A DNA stretch of 64,000 bases. Origin: Granulicella sp. (lineage in GTDB: Bacteria; Acidobacteriota; Terriglobia; Terriglobales; Acidobacteriaceae). The stretch lies in NCBI GenBank assembly GCA_027452215.1, contig DAIDGQ010000037.1, forward strand, positions 85,173 through 149,172, written 5' to 3'. Positions within the stretch are counted from its first letter, which is position 1. Each line of letters begins with the position of its first letter. Position numbers and translations under genes: made by a program. Below the pieces are notes generated by a model. It saw only the letters and a program-made list of their open reading frames with translations. It was not told the DNA's origin and did no database searches. Positions 39,051 through 47,227 of this stretch are shown here, piece after piece.

Positions 39051-39218
39051 CTGCCTTGGAGCTAACAACCAGCCTTCGACTGCAATGCGCAGTGTGTTCG
39101 TGAGGATATCCTTATCGTAACCACGAAGGAGTTCAACATACGCACACCTGTGCAAGGGCATCCAGACTTGTCGATTGGATAGTTCGTCACGTAGAACCAC
39201 ACGAGAGGCTCAAAACGT

Positions 39219-40787
39219 ATGAGTGAAACTCCCACCGCGAGTGGCCCAACATTGATCGCCGAATCCAAGCCACTAAAGAAGGACGCAGACTACGTCTTCT
39301 ATGAACTCACGCGGAGCATCTGCCCCGAGTGTCGCAAGGTCATCGACGCCAAAATCCTACTGCGCGACAACAAGGTCTACATGTCGAAGCGCTGCCCAGA
39401 CCACGGCCCCTTCGAGGCGCTCGTCTACGGCGACGCTGAAATGTACATGGCCTTCAGCAAGTACAACAAGCCCGGCACGATTCCTCTTGCCTTCGGCTCC
39501 GAGATCAATGACGGCTGCCCGCTCGATTGCGGCCTCTGCCCCGACCACCAACAGCACGCCTGCCTCGGCATCATCGAGGTCAACAGCAACTGCAACATGA
39601 ACTGCCCCCTCTGCTTTGCCTCTGCCCGTCCAGGCTTCAGCCTCACAATGGAAGAAGTAGAAGCCATCCTCGACGACTTCATCCGCACCGAAGGCTCTCC
39701 CGAAGTCATCCAGTTCTCCGGCGGCGAGCCCACCATTCATCCGCAGATCCTGGACTTCGTTCGCGCCGCTAAGGACCGCGGCATTCCGTTCACCATGATC
39801 AACACCAACGGCAAGCGCATCGCCCACGACGATCGCTTCCTCGCCGATCTCAATGAAGTCCGCCCCTCCCTCTACTTCCAGTTTGACGGCTTCGACTCCG
39901 AGACCTATCGCATCATTCGCGGCGAGCCCGATATCCTTGCCGAAAAACTTCTCGCTCTCGATCGGCTTGCTGCCATAGGCCTTAACGTCACCCTCGTCCC
40001 AGCAATCGAACGTGGAGTCAACGAGCACGAGATCGGAAGAATCATCGACTTCGCCATCAAGCACCCAGCAGTGCGCGGCATCAACTTCCAGCCGGCCTTT
40101 CACGCTGGTCGTCACATGAAGCACGATCCCATGCAGCGCATCACCATCCCCGACATCGTCAAGATGATCGAAGAGCAGACCGAAAAGAAGTTCATCGTCT
40201 CTGATTTCATCCCTGTTCCCTGCTGCTTCCCCACCTGCAACTCCGTCACCTACGCCTTCATCGACGGCGACAACGTCACGCCCCTTTCACGCATCGTCAA
40301 TGTATACGAGTACCTCGACTACATCACCAATCGCGTCATGCCCGACTTCAGCCTCGAGATCAAGAAGGCGCTCGAAGGTCTCTGGTCCTCCTCCTCCGTC
40401 TCCGGCTCGCAAAAATCCGCCGAGCAATTCTCCGTCTCCTGTCAGGCGTGTGGTCTTCCGGAGAGCCTCACCGTCGGTGACATCGCACAGAACATGCTGA
40501 TGATCATGCTCACCGACTTCATGGACCCCTGGACCTTCAATCAAAAGAACCTGATGAAGTGTTGCAAGGAATTCCTCCTCCCCGGAGGCAAGCAGGTTCC
40601 GTTCTGTTCCTACAACACCATCGGCTACCGCGAGCAGGCGCGCACACAACTGGACGCAATGGAGCCCGAACGTCGTCGCGCCAAACGTGAAGGCACTCCC
40701 TACGTGCCACAACCCGTGAACTTCGATATGAGCCATCGGTCGGATCCACAACTCACCGCGATCGAGACCGGAACATCTCATGAATGA
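39219..40787 (+). CDS. Radical SAM protein of the Tes / MJ0619 family
   Basis: A 522-residue radical SAM enzyme with many cysteines. A zinc-ribbon-like N-terminus (C35, C38, C59) precedes CPLDCGLCPDHQQHAC (C100, C104, C107, C115), then the radical SAM triad C125-C129-C132 (CNMNCPLC) and GGEPT. Later cysteines C335, C336, C340, C408, C411, C448, C449 and C463 could bind further clusters. This arrangement is that of archaeal MJ0619 (pterin methylation) and tetraether lipid synthase Tes, which joins lipid tails. Acidobacteria make membrane-spanning lipids, so a lipid role is possible; the neighbours point instead to metal or thiol chemistry. The stop overlaps the methyltransferase start. Substrate unknown. 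Confidence 0.8.
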   Translation: MSETPTASGPTLIAESKPLKKDADYVFYELTRSICPECRKVIDAKILLRDNKVYMSKRCPDHGPFEALVYGDAEMYMAFSKYNKPGTIPLAFGSEINDGCPLDCGLCPDHQQHACLGIIEVNSNCNMNCPLCFASARPGFSLTMEEVEAILDDFIRTEGSPEVIQFSGGEPTIHPQILDFVRAAKDRGIPFTMINTNGKRIAHDDRFLADLNEVRPSLYFQFDGFDSETYRIIRGEPDILAEKLLALDRLAAIGLNVTLVPAIERGVNEHEIGRIIDFAIKHPAVRGINFQPAFHAGRHMKHDPMQRITIPDIVKMIEEQTEKKFIVSDFIPVPCCFPTCNSVTYAFIDGDNVTPLSRIVNVYEYLDYITNRVMPDFSLEIKKALEGLWSSSSVSGSQKSAEQFSVSCQACGLPESLTVGDIAQNMLMIMLTDFMDPWTFNQKNLMKCCKEFLLPGGKQVPFCSYNTIGYREQARTQLDAMEPERRRAKREGTPYVPQPVNFDMSHRSDPQLTAIETGTSHE

Positions 40788-41598
40788 ACCGACAAACCAG
40801 GCGTCTCCCTCCGTGAAGCAGTGTTGCGCAATGGCTTATGGAAGCGACGCCGCCCGCTTTCTCCTTGGCGATAGCTTTCATCCAGGCGGCGTCGAACTGA
40901 CCATCGAATTGGCTGGCAAGCTGAATCTCACTCCTGGTTCGATCCTGCTCGACGTGGCCTCCGGTAAAGGCACAAGCGCCTTCGCCGTCGCAGAACGGTT
41001 CGGCTGCCGCGTCATCGGTGTCGACCTGAGCGAAGCAAACATTGTCGATGCAAACACCGAGGCGGCTAAACGCGGCCTCAGCGATCGCGTTCAATTCCAA
41101 CTTGCCGATGCCGAGCAGTTGCCCTTTCCACCAGCACACTTCGATGCCATCCTTTGCGAGTGCGCCTTCTGTACCTTTCCCGACAAGGCCAAGGCTGCAT
41201 CGGAGTTCGCGAAAGTATTGCGCCCCGGAGGCAGGATAGGCATTAGCGACCTGACGCGAGTAGCCGCCCCCTTGCCGCAGTTGGATGGTCTTCTCGCATG
41301 GATCGCCTGTATCGGCGATGCCCAGCCTCTTGAAAGCTACGCCGCCTGGCTCGCGGGTGCTGGGTTCACGATTATCACGGGTGACGAGCGCAACCACTGC
41401 CTTCACCAAATGGTGCAGCAGATTCAAGCGAAGCTCTTGCTCGCCGACATTATGATCGGGCTAAAGAAACTTGATCTGCCAGGCCTGGACAGCAAGCAGG
41501 CCAAAGAGTTCGCAAAGGCCGCGAAGAATGCAATCGGAAACAACCAGTTAGGGTACGCCTTGCTGGTCGCTCAGAAAGCTAACGAAAGCGTGACCTGA
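40780..41598 (+). CDS. Class I SAM-dependent methyltransferase, ArsM-like, cysteine-bearing
   Basis: A 272-residue Rossmann-fold methyltransferase. SAM motif I is DVASGKGTSA (58-67), with VIGVDLSEANI next and the LRPGGRIGISDL post-motif. Cysteines stand out: C15-C16 near the N-terminus, C126, C128 and C131 (LCECAFCTF), and C177 (WIACIGDA). C128/C131 and C177 fall where arsenite methyltransferases have their catalytic Cys pair, but key ArsM N-terminal context is absent, so the substrate could be a metalloid, a thiol, or the radical SAM product. It overlaps the radical SAM gene by eight bases, implying joint action. Confidence 0.8.
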   Translation: MNEPTNQASPSVKQCCAMAYGSDAARFLLGDSFHPGGVELTIELAGKLNLTPGSILLDVASGKGTSAFAVAERFGCRVIGVDLSEANIVDANTEAAKRGLSDRVQFQLADAEQLPFPPAHFDAILCECAFCTFPDKAKAASEFAKVLRPGGRIGISDLTRVAAPLPQLDGLLAWIACIGDAQPLESYAAWLAGAGFTIITGDERNHCLHQMVQQIQAKLLLADIMIGLKKLDLPGLDSKQAKEFAKAAKNAIGNNQLGYALLVAQKANESVT

Positions 41599-41719
41599 TG
41601 CGTTACTCGATGATCGACTTCGAAGAATCTTCTCCCTGTCCTCAGTAGAGCTGTAATGATTCGTCACGGCGTGCGTCAGCCTCTACATGAGGCAAGAAGC
41701 CTCGTAGAGGAGACTGAAA

Positions 41720-41881
41720 ATGAATAAGCAAAGGATTGAATCGAAAGCGTGTTGCAGTGGCTGTAGCTGTGCGCGGGGCGCCTGTGGTTGTGGAGGTGGT
41801 GAGTGCGGCTGCGGGCCATCCTGCTCTTGCACCGACTGCAAATGTGCATCCGGGTGCAGTCGTTCCGAGTCTTACAAATAG
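41720..41881 (+). CDS. 53-residue metallothionein-like cysteine-rich peptide
   Basis: A small gene of 53 codons from ATG 41720, with GAGGAGA eight bases upstream. The product has 13 cysteines (11, 12, 15, 17, 22, 24, 29, 31, 35, 37, 40, 42, 46), arranged as CC, CxC and CxxC, plus Gly and Ser, and no aromatic residue except a Tyr near the end. There is no signal peptide. This is the composition of a metallothionein, which binds thiophilic metals in the cytoplasm. It is not an obvious SmtA/BmtA homologue, since no zinc-finger-like His pattern is present. It lies 121 bp after the methyltransferase; a terminator-like hairpin follows it and then an ECF sigma gene. Confidence 0.8.
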   Translation: MNKQRIESKACCSGCSCARGACGCGGGECGCGPSCSCTDCKCASGCSRSESYK

Positions 41882-41893
41882 CTTGAATCAACC

Positions 41894-41929
41894 GGGAGCA
41901 CGGGGGTATCCCCTCATGCTCCCACTTTT
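41894..41929 (+). terminator. Terminator-like hairpin between metallothionein and sigma genes
   Basis: GGGAGCA (41894-41900) and TGCTCCC (41917-41923) form a 7-bp stem that encloses a second GGGG/CCCC stem; ACTTTTC follows. It could end most metallothionein transcripts while letting some read through into the sigma gene. Confidence 0.6.
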
Positions 41930-41956
41930 CCCAGCACCTCAACGCGGAGTGCGGGC

Positions 41957-42511
41957 ATGATATCGGAGCCGAACAACCTGATCGACAAGCTCCTCGAAAA
42001 TAGAGTGCGCTTCCTCTCCTTTGTCCAACGTCGAGTGCACTCGAAGGAGTTAGCCGAAGACATTCTCCAGTCAGCACTCACTCGGGCGTTGGAGCGCGGC
42101 GACCAACTCAGATCAAGCGACGCCTCCATTGCGTGGTTCTACCGGCTGCTACGAAATGCCATCACCGATCACTATCGAAATGAAGCGACGACGACACGAA
42201 TTCTGCAGCAGTGGTCCAAAGAGTCACCCGTCAGTCAGCCGCCACTCGATCCCTTTCAGAACGGGGATTGCCAATGCATCGGCAGGCTCCTTGCCACCCT
42301 CAAATCCGAGTATCAAACAGCAATCCAGTCCGTCGATGTCGAAGAAGTATCTCTAACGCAATTCGCTGACCTTACCGGCATATCAGCAAACAATGCTGCC
42401 GTTCGTGTTCACCGCGCGCGCAAAGCGTTATTGAAGTTGGTAGAGGATACATGCGGCACCTGCGCGGAACACCACTGTGCCCTCTGCGATTGTTCCAACA
42501 TCCAAGGGTGA
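41957..42511 (+). CDS. ECF sigma factor with cysteine-rich C-terminal tail
   Basis: A 184-residue group IV sigma factor. Region 2 is RRVHSKELAEDILQSALTRALER...WFYRLLRNAITDHYR; region 4 is ADLTGISANNAAVRVHRARKALLK. After region 4 comes a tail with C166, C169, H172, H173, C174, C177 and C179 (CGTCAEHHCALCDC), and a CQC lies in the linker. No anti-sigma gene is adjacent. Sigma factors with such tails, for example CorE-type regulators in Myxococcus, sense metals directly through the tail. The neighbouring metallothionein gene supports metal or thiol sensing; the metal is unknown. Confidence 0.85.
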   Translation: MISEPNNLIDKLLENRVRFLSFVQRRVHSKELAEDILQSALTRALERGDQLRSSDASIAWFYRLLRNAITDHYRNEATTTRILQQWSKESPVSQPPLDPFQNGDCQCIGRLLATLKSEYQTAIQSVDVEEVSLTQFADLTGISANNAAVRVHRARKALLKLVEDTCGTCAEHHCALCDCSNIQG

Positions 42512-42795
42512 ACCGCTATCAGACTCCTGCTTCGCTAAGTCAATCAACCGACCCGGAAATCTCCGCGTCACCACTTGCATAGTGTGTTCCCTGCGCGCCG
42601 CCGGTAAATCATCACCGCGTTCCTGTAACGGCCATCATCTCTCCTCCAGGGGCCAACCCTCTCCGTTCGTCGTTTCAACCCCTATCGCAGAGGCCAATCT
42701 CCCCGCGGGTACATGCCATATCCACGGCGCTGGACTATCCTCCTTGGATAAGCTGTTTGTCAAAAATATCGCCAATCGAATGATCGCGAGTTACC

Positions 42796-44127
42796 TTGTC
42801 ATTGCAGATTCCCCAACCACCGAGCCGCGATCCTGCACCAGCAAGCTCCGGCACTCTCTCCACTCCTTCGCACTCAGTCATTGAGTCGCGGCCCCGCGCC
42901 AATCTCGCCTGGGTCATCTCCGCCCACGCTATGCTCAGAATCGCAAGCGGAACCAGCGGCATCCTCATCGGTCTCTACCTTGCTAGCCTCAGTAATCGCG
43001 GAGCCCACTTCAGCGCCGGACTAGTAGGAACCCTCAGCGCCGTATCCTTCGCTGCCGAATTATTTGCCTCGCTTCCCATGGGCCTCGCCTCAGATGCCAT
43101 GCCTCCGCGCCTGCTCATGACCACCGGAGCAATCCTCGGTGCCCTCGCCGCCTTCCTCTTTGCCATCTCCGGTTCAACGTCCATCTTCTTTCTCAGCCGC
43201 CTGCTCGAAGGCATCGGCGCCGCCGCCATCGTGCCCGCTCTACTCGCCTATCTCACCGACGCCACAGACGGCCGTCCCGCCCTTCGCGTCCAGGCCATGA
43301 GCTACTTCGAGCTCACCCTCCTCTCTGGCCTCGCCCTCGGCGGCATCCTCGCAGCCCAGCTCTTCCGCGTCCTCCATGCGAGCGCGTTCACCGCCGTCGC
43401 TCTCGCCTATCTCCTCTGCGCTGCGATTCTTTTCACCAGCATCTCCACCCGCTCCGTGCGCCACCTCGCCAATCCACTCGACGATCTCAAGCAGGTCTTG
43501 CGCCTCCCTTCCATCCGTCATCTCGCTCCCGTCTGGCTCTGCGTCAACTCCGTAGTAGGCCTCTGGCTTGGCCCCTCCCTTCCCTTCCTCCTCACGCAGC
43601 GTTCCACCAGCGCCCAGTATCTCGCCGGCATCTACGCTTCCACACCCGCAAGCGTAGGTTGGCTGCTCCTCGGATATTCAATCGTCTTTGGCCTCGGCGT
43701 CACCGCCTGGAGTTTTGTTCTACCCCACATCCGTCTTCGCAATGCCATGAGGATCACGCTCAGCGCAATGCTTCCAGTCTGCGCGGGGTTTTACCTGCTC
43801 AACCACTCCGCCCATCAGCCCTCACCGGTACGCTGGACCATCGGTGTCTTCATCGCATTGCTCATCATGGTGGAAAGCGGATTCACTCCCGCCGCCCTCG
43901 CGTGGCTAGCCGGCACGCTTCCCATCCAGTCAGGACGAGGTGCGGCGATGGGCCTTTACTCTGTTCTCCTCAGCGTCGGCGCCATCATCGGCTCACTCCT
44001 CGCTGGAGCACTCGGCCAGCGCTACGCAATCGACGGCCTCCTCTATGGAACCCTCTTCGTTGCAATCCTCGCGCTGATCTTCCTTCACTGGATTCCCAGC
44101 CCGAATCCTCAAGACACAGGAGCCTGA
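42796..44127 (+). CDS. MFS transporter
   Basis: A 443-residue carrier with 12 predicted helices beginning near residue 40 and a central loop around 225-240. The A-motif region is GLASDAMPPRLLM. The start is uncertain: TTG 42796 (or 42802) is the only in-frame choice before the first helix, giving a polar N-terminal tail of about 38 residues. It ends three bases before the disulfide reductase gene, so the two form a unit. The substrate cannot be inferred from sequence; export of a product or toxic compound is plausible given the neighbours. The 284-bp gap upstream holds nothing recognisable. Confidence 0.82.
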   Translation: MSLQIPQPPSRDPAPASSGTLSTPSHSVIESRPRANLAWVISAHAMLRIASGTSGILIGLYLASLSNRGAHFSAGLVGTLSAVSFAAELFASLPMGLASDAMPPRLLMTTGAILGALAAFLFAISGSTSIFFLSRLLEGIGAAAIVPALLAYLTDATDGRPALRVQAMSYFELTLLSGLALGGILAAQLFRVLHASAFTAVALAYLLCAAILFTSISTRSVRHLANPLDDLKQVLRLPSIRHLAPVWLCVNSVVGLWLGPSLPFLLTQRSTSAQYLAGIYASTPASVGWLLLGYSIVFGLGVTAWSFVLPHIRLRNAMRITLSAMLPVCAGFYLLNHSAHQPSPVRWTIGVFIALLIMVESGFTPAALAWLAGTLPIQSGRGAAMGLYSVLLSVGAIIGSLLAGALGQRYAIDGLLYGTLFVAILALIFLHWIPSPNPQDTGA

Positions 44128-44130
44128 CCC

Positions 44131-45537
44131 ATGAGCACGGAAACATACGATCTCGCCATTCTCGGCGCTGGTTCAGTAGGACTCATCGCAGCCGACTTCG
44201 CCGTCAAACTCGGCGCTCGCGTCGTCATGATCGAGAGAGACCGCATCGGCGGAGACTGCACCTGGTCGGGCTGCGTTCCCAGCAAATCCCTCGTCAAGGT
44301 CGCCCGCGTCGCGCATCAGTTCCGAACCGCGTCCGCCCTCGGCATCCAATCCCAGCCCCCGGTCGTGGACATGCTTCAAGTCCGCGAATATCTCCGTTCC
44401 ACCATCCGTCAGATTTATCAAGGCACCACTCCTGAAGCCCTCCGACAGAAAGGCATAGACATCCTTCTCGGCCCAGCCAGCTTTGTCGATCCACACACCC
44501 TGTCCGTCGGCACTCAACGCATCTCCGCAAAAAAAATTCTCATCGCAACCGGAGCAGAGCCACTGATCCCATCCCTCTCAGGACTCAGCGAAGTCCCCTA
44601 CTCGACCTATCGCCAGATCTTCGAGAATGACCATCTCCCCGCGGCAATGGTCGTCATCGGAGGTGGCCCCGTCGGTCTCGAAATCGCGCAGGCCTATCAG
44701 CGCCTCGGCGCGCAAGTCACAATCTTTGCCGAACGCCTCCTCCCCAAAGAGGAGCCCGATGCCTCCGAGATCATCGCTCGCGTCTTCGAACGGGACGGCC
44801 TTCACCTCGTTCCCGAGCGAGCCCTCTCCGTCGAACGATCCGGCCACCGCATCGCCGTCCACTCCGCCGGGCAGCATGTGGACTGCGATCTCTTACTCGT
44901 AGCCGCAGGTCGCAAGCCCACCCTCGACGGCCTCAACCTCGAAGCTGCCGGAGTCAACTACTCCGCCAAAGGAATCGAGGTCAACGACCGTCTCCAGACC
45001 TCCACCAGCACGATCTACGCTGCAGGCGACGTCCTCGGTGGCGATCAATTCTCGCATCTCGCCGGATGGCAGGGCTTCCAGGCCGCTCGCAACGCTCTCT
45101 TACCCGGCAGCAACTCCGGCTTCTCACAGGTGATGCCGCGAATTACCTTCACCGATCCCGAGGTCGCACAGGTTGGCCTCACCTTCGCTCAAGCACTCGC
45201 CGCCAATCGCAACCCGGTCGTCTCCACCTGGCCCATCACCCGCATCGACCGCGCCGTCTGCGACAACGACTCCGATGGCCTCCTCAAGATCATCGCCACC
45301 GCCTCCGGCACAATCCTTGGCGCCACCATCGTCGGCCACCGCGCCGGAGAAGCCCTCATGGAGATCGTCATGGCCATGCAGCACAACCTCAAGGTCAGCG
45401 ATCTCGCCAGCATCATCCATCCCTACCCCACATACAACTCCGGAATCCAACTCCTAGCCACCGAGATGGCCGTCGAACAAAGCCTCACCGGCCTCTCCGG
45501 TTCACTGCTGCGAACAGCCTCCAGGCTCGCCCGCTAA
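44131..45537 (+). CDS. FAD-dependent pyridine nucleotide-disulfide oxidoreductase (mercuric reductase-like)
   Basis: A 468-residue class I flavoprotein disulfide reductase. FAD-binding GAGSVG is at 12-17, the redox pair C43/C48 is in GGDCTWSGCVPSK, NAD(P)-binding GGGPVGLE follows, and IYAAGDVLGG is the second FAD motif. The C-terminal interface has HPYPTYNSG with the active-site His region (IIHPYPTY). It lacks the vicinal C-terminal cysteines of true mercuric reductase MerA, so mercury reduction is unlikely; a thiol-disulfide or quinone substrate fits better. It is immediately downstream of the MFS gene. Confidence 0.88.
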   Translation: MSTETYDLAILGAGSVGLIAADFAVKLGARVVMIERDRIGGDCTWSGCVPSKSLVKVARVAHQFRTASALGIQSQPPVVDMLQVREYLRSTIRQIYQGTTPEALRQKGIDILLGPASFVDPHTLSVGTQRISAKKILIATGAEPLIPSLSGLSEVPYSTYRQIFENDHLPAAMVVIGGGPVGLEIAQAYQRLGAQVTIFAERLLPKEEPDASEIIARVFERDGLHLVPERALSVERSGHRIAVHSAGQHVDCDLLLVAAGRKPTLDGLNLEAAGVNYSAKGIEVNDRLQTSTSTIYAAGDVLGGDQFSHLAGWQGFQAARNALLPGSNSGFSQVMPRITFTDPEVAQVGLTFAQALAANRNPVVSTWPITRIDRAVCDNDSDGLLKIIATASGTILGATIVGHRAGEALMEIVMAMQHNLKVSDLASIIHPYPTYNSGIQLLATEMAVEQSLTGLSGSLLRTASRLAR

Positions 45538-45670
45538 CCAGCCAGCCAGCAAGCATAAGCAAAATCGACAGCACGACCTCAAGCCCAATAGCCAGTCAGC
45601 ACTCAAAGCAACGCAGCCACAACCTTCGCTCATCCCCCGACCTCCCACTGCCTGCGAGGAGCCCGGCACC

Positions 45671-46873
45671 TCAGGGCAACAACGTCCGCAGCGCCGCCAT
45701 CGTAGCGCTACACGCCGCGCGCTTCACCACGCCCTCTGGCTTGCCTGTCCGCTTCGGAGCCCAATGTTCAATGGTCTCCGCATACATCGCTCGCAGCTGG
45801 TCCGTCGCGCCCTCCCAGCTATGCAGCTCCACATCCTGCCGCGCCCGCAGGCTCACCGCCTCCAACTCGCTTCTGTCCTTCAGCGCACGCTGCACCGTCT
45901 TCACTAGCCCCTCCGGATCTCCCGGCTCAAACAGAAACCCCGTCACCCCATCCTGCACCGCATCCGGAACCCCACCCGCCCTGCAAGCCACCACCGGGCA
46001 CCCTGCCGCCATCGACTCCAGCAGCACCAGCCCCAGCGTCTCCGTCTTCGAAGGCAGCACAAACAAGTCCGCCGAAGCATACGCCTGTGCCAACTCCTCC
46101 CCTCGCAGATACCCGGTAAACACCGTCGCCGTCCCCTTGAAATGCCGTTCCAGTTCCTGCCTCACCGGCCCATCGCCCACAATCGCCAGTCGAGCTCCCG
46201 GCACCGCCGCCAGCACATCCCGCAACCTCGACACCTCCTTCTCCGCCGACAGCCTCCCCACATACAGCAGCAGCGGCTTCTCCGGGTCTCCGCCGCTCAA
46301 CATCCCGCGAGTCTCCTCCGACCGCGCACTCGGAGCAAACAGCGTCGAATCCACCGCCCGCTCCCACAACGCCAGGTCCTTAATCCCATGCTCGCGAAGA
46401 TCCTGCAGCGTCACCGTCGACGTACAAAGATTCAAATTGGCCCGCCAGTGCCTCTCCCGCATCAGCATCCAAGTCAGCCGCTCCAGCACGCCCAGCCTGT
46501 AATACCGCAGATACGCTGGAAGATTCGTGTGACTCGAAATCACCAGAGGTATATCCAGCACCTGGCTGTAATACATCCCCCCAATCCCCAGCAGCGCCGG
46601 CTCAAACAGGTGCATAATGTCCGGCTTGAACGCCTCCAGCTTCGGCCGCATCGACGCCCGTGGAAGCGCCAGTCTCAGCTCCGGATACAGCGGAAACCGC
46701 GCCGAAGGTAGCCCCACCACCTCCGCCCCATATAGCTCCTTCGGCCCTCCGCTCGGTGCAAAGATCAACACCTCATCGCCCCTCCGCCGCAGACACTCCA
46801 CCGTCTTCGTCAGCATCGTCACGATCCCGTCAATCTTTGGTAAAAACGGCTCCGTCATCAGCGCAATCTTCAT
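45671..46873 (-). CDS. GT4 glycosyltransferase, SqdX-like
   Basis: A 400-residue GT-B glycosyltransferase. The N-terminal domain resembles sulfolipid synthase SqdX/SQD2 (VVGLPSARFPLYPELRLALP, VISSHTNLPAYLRYY, LWERAVDSTLF); the C-terminal donor domain has YVGRLSAEKE, GDGPVRQEL and the E-x7-E motif (SKTETLGLVLLESMAAG). It probably transfers a sugar to a diacylglycerol-like lipid at the membrane. No SqdB partner is present, so sulfoquinovose cannot be assumed. It is divergent from a PHP-domain gene. Confidence 0.85.
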   Translation of the reverse strand: MKIALMTEPFLPKIDGIVTMLTKTVECLRRRGDEVLIFAPSGGPKELYGAEVVGLPSARFPLYPELRLALPRASMRPKLEAFKPDIMHLFEPALLGIGGMYYSQVLDIPLVISSHTNLPAYLRYYRLGVLERLTWMLMRERHWRANLNLCTSTVTLQDLREHGIKDLALWERAVDSTLFAPSARSEETRGMLSGGDPEKPLLLYVGRLSAEKEVSRLRDVLAAVPGARLAIVGDGPVRQELERHFKGTATVFTGYLRGEELAQAYASADLFVLPSKTETLGLVLLESMAAGCPVVACRAGGVPDAVQDGVTGFLFEPGDPEGLVKTVQRALKDRSELEAVSLRARQDVELHSWEGATDQLRAMYAETIEHWAPKRTGKPEGVVKRAACSATMAALRTLLP

Positions 46874-47227
46874 TCGTACCTTTCCCCTGTTCCAGCCACA
46901 AAAACTCTCAGCTCTTCCTCTAGTTCCTCTATAGGAGCCTAACCTCTTCTCCTACCCGCAGTTGACTCCCGCCAACCGCTCCACCCGTTTATCAACAGAA
47001 TGAACGAAGAGTCATCCTGCGGCCGTACTACCATTCGTCTTAAGTTCGTCTACTACTGTAGGAGTTCACGCCAAAGTGCATAGCCCACCAACCAGAAGGC
47101 CTGCGCCTTCCGCTTCGAGATACGGGTCCGAAGCAAAGAAAGTACTCTTAACCATACCGTCAATCCCCCACGCACACGGCATACGTTGCAACGTTCCATC
47201 CGTCTCAACACCAGCACTCTATCTATC
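46874..47227. other. 354-bp divergent intergenic region
   Basis: This region separates the glycosyltransferase and PHP-domain genes and should contain both promoters. I see only short open frames and a small inverted repeat (AAGGCCTGCGCCTT near 47096-47109), nothing I can name. Confidence 0.35.

Noticed and set aside
38565..39200. A 211-codon open frame on the minus strand
   Set aside because: It matches no family I know and lies opposite the ECF sigma remnant. The plus strand has recognisable sigma-like motifs, so I treat the minus frame as a chance opening.
40780..41598. Naming the methyltransferase arsM
   Set aside because: Two cysteine positions resemble ArsM, but the N-terminal context differs and no arsR, arsB or arsC gene is nearby; a family-level name is safer.
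44131..45537. Calling the flavoprotein mercuric reductase (merA)
   Set aside because: The redox pair CTWSGC is present, but the C-terminal cysteine pair and any merR, merT or merP neighbour are missing.
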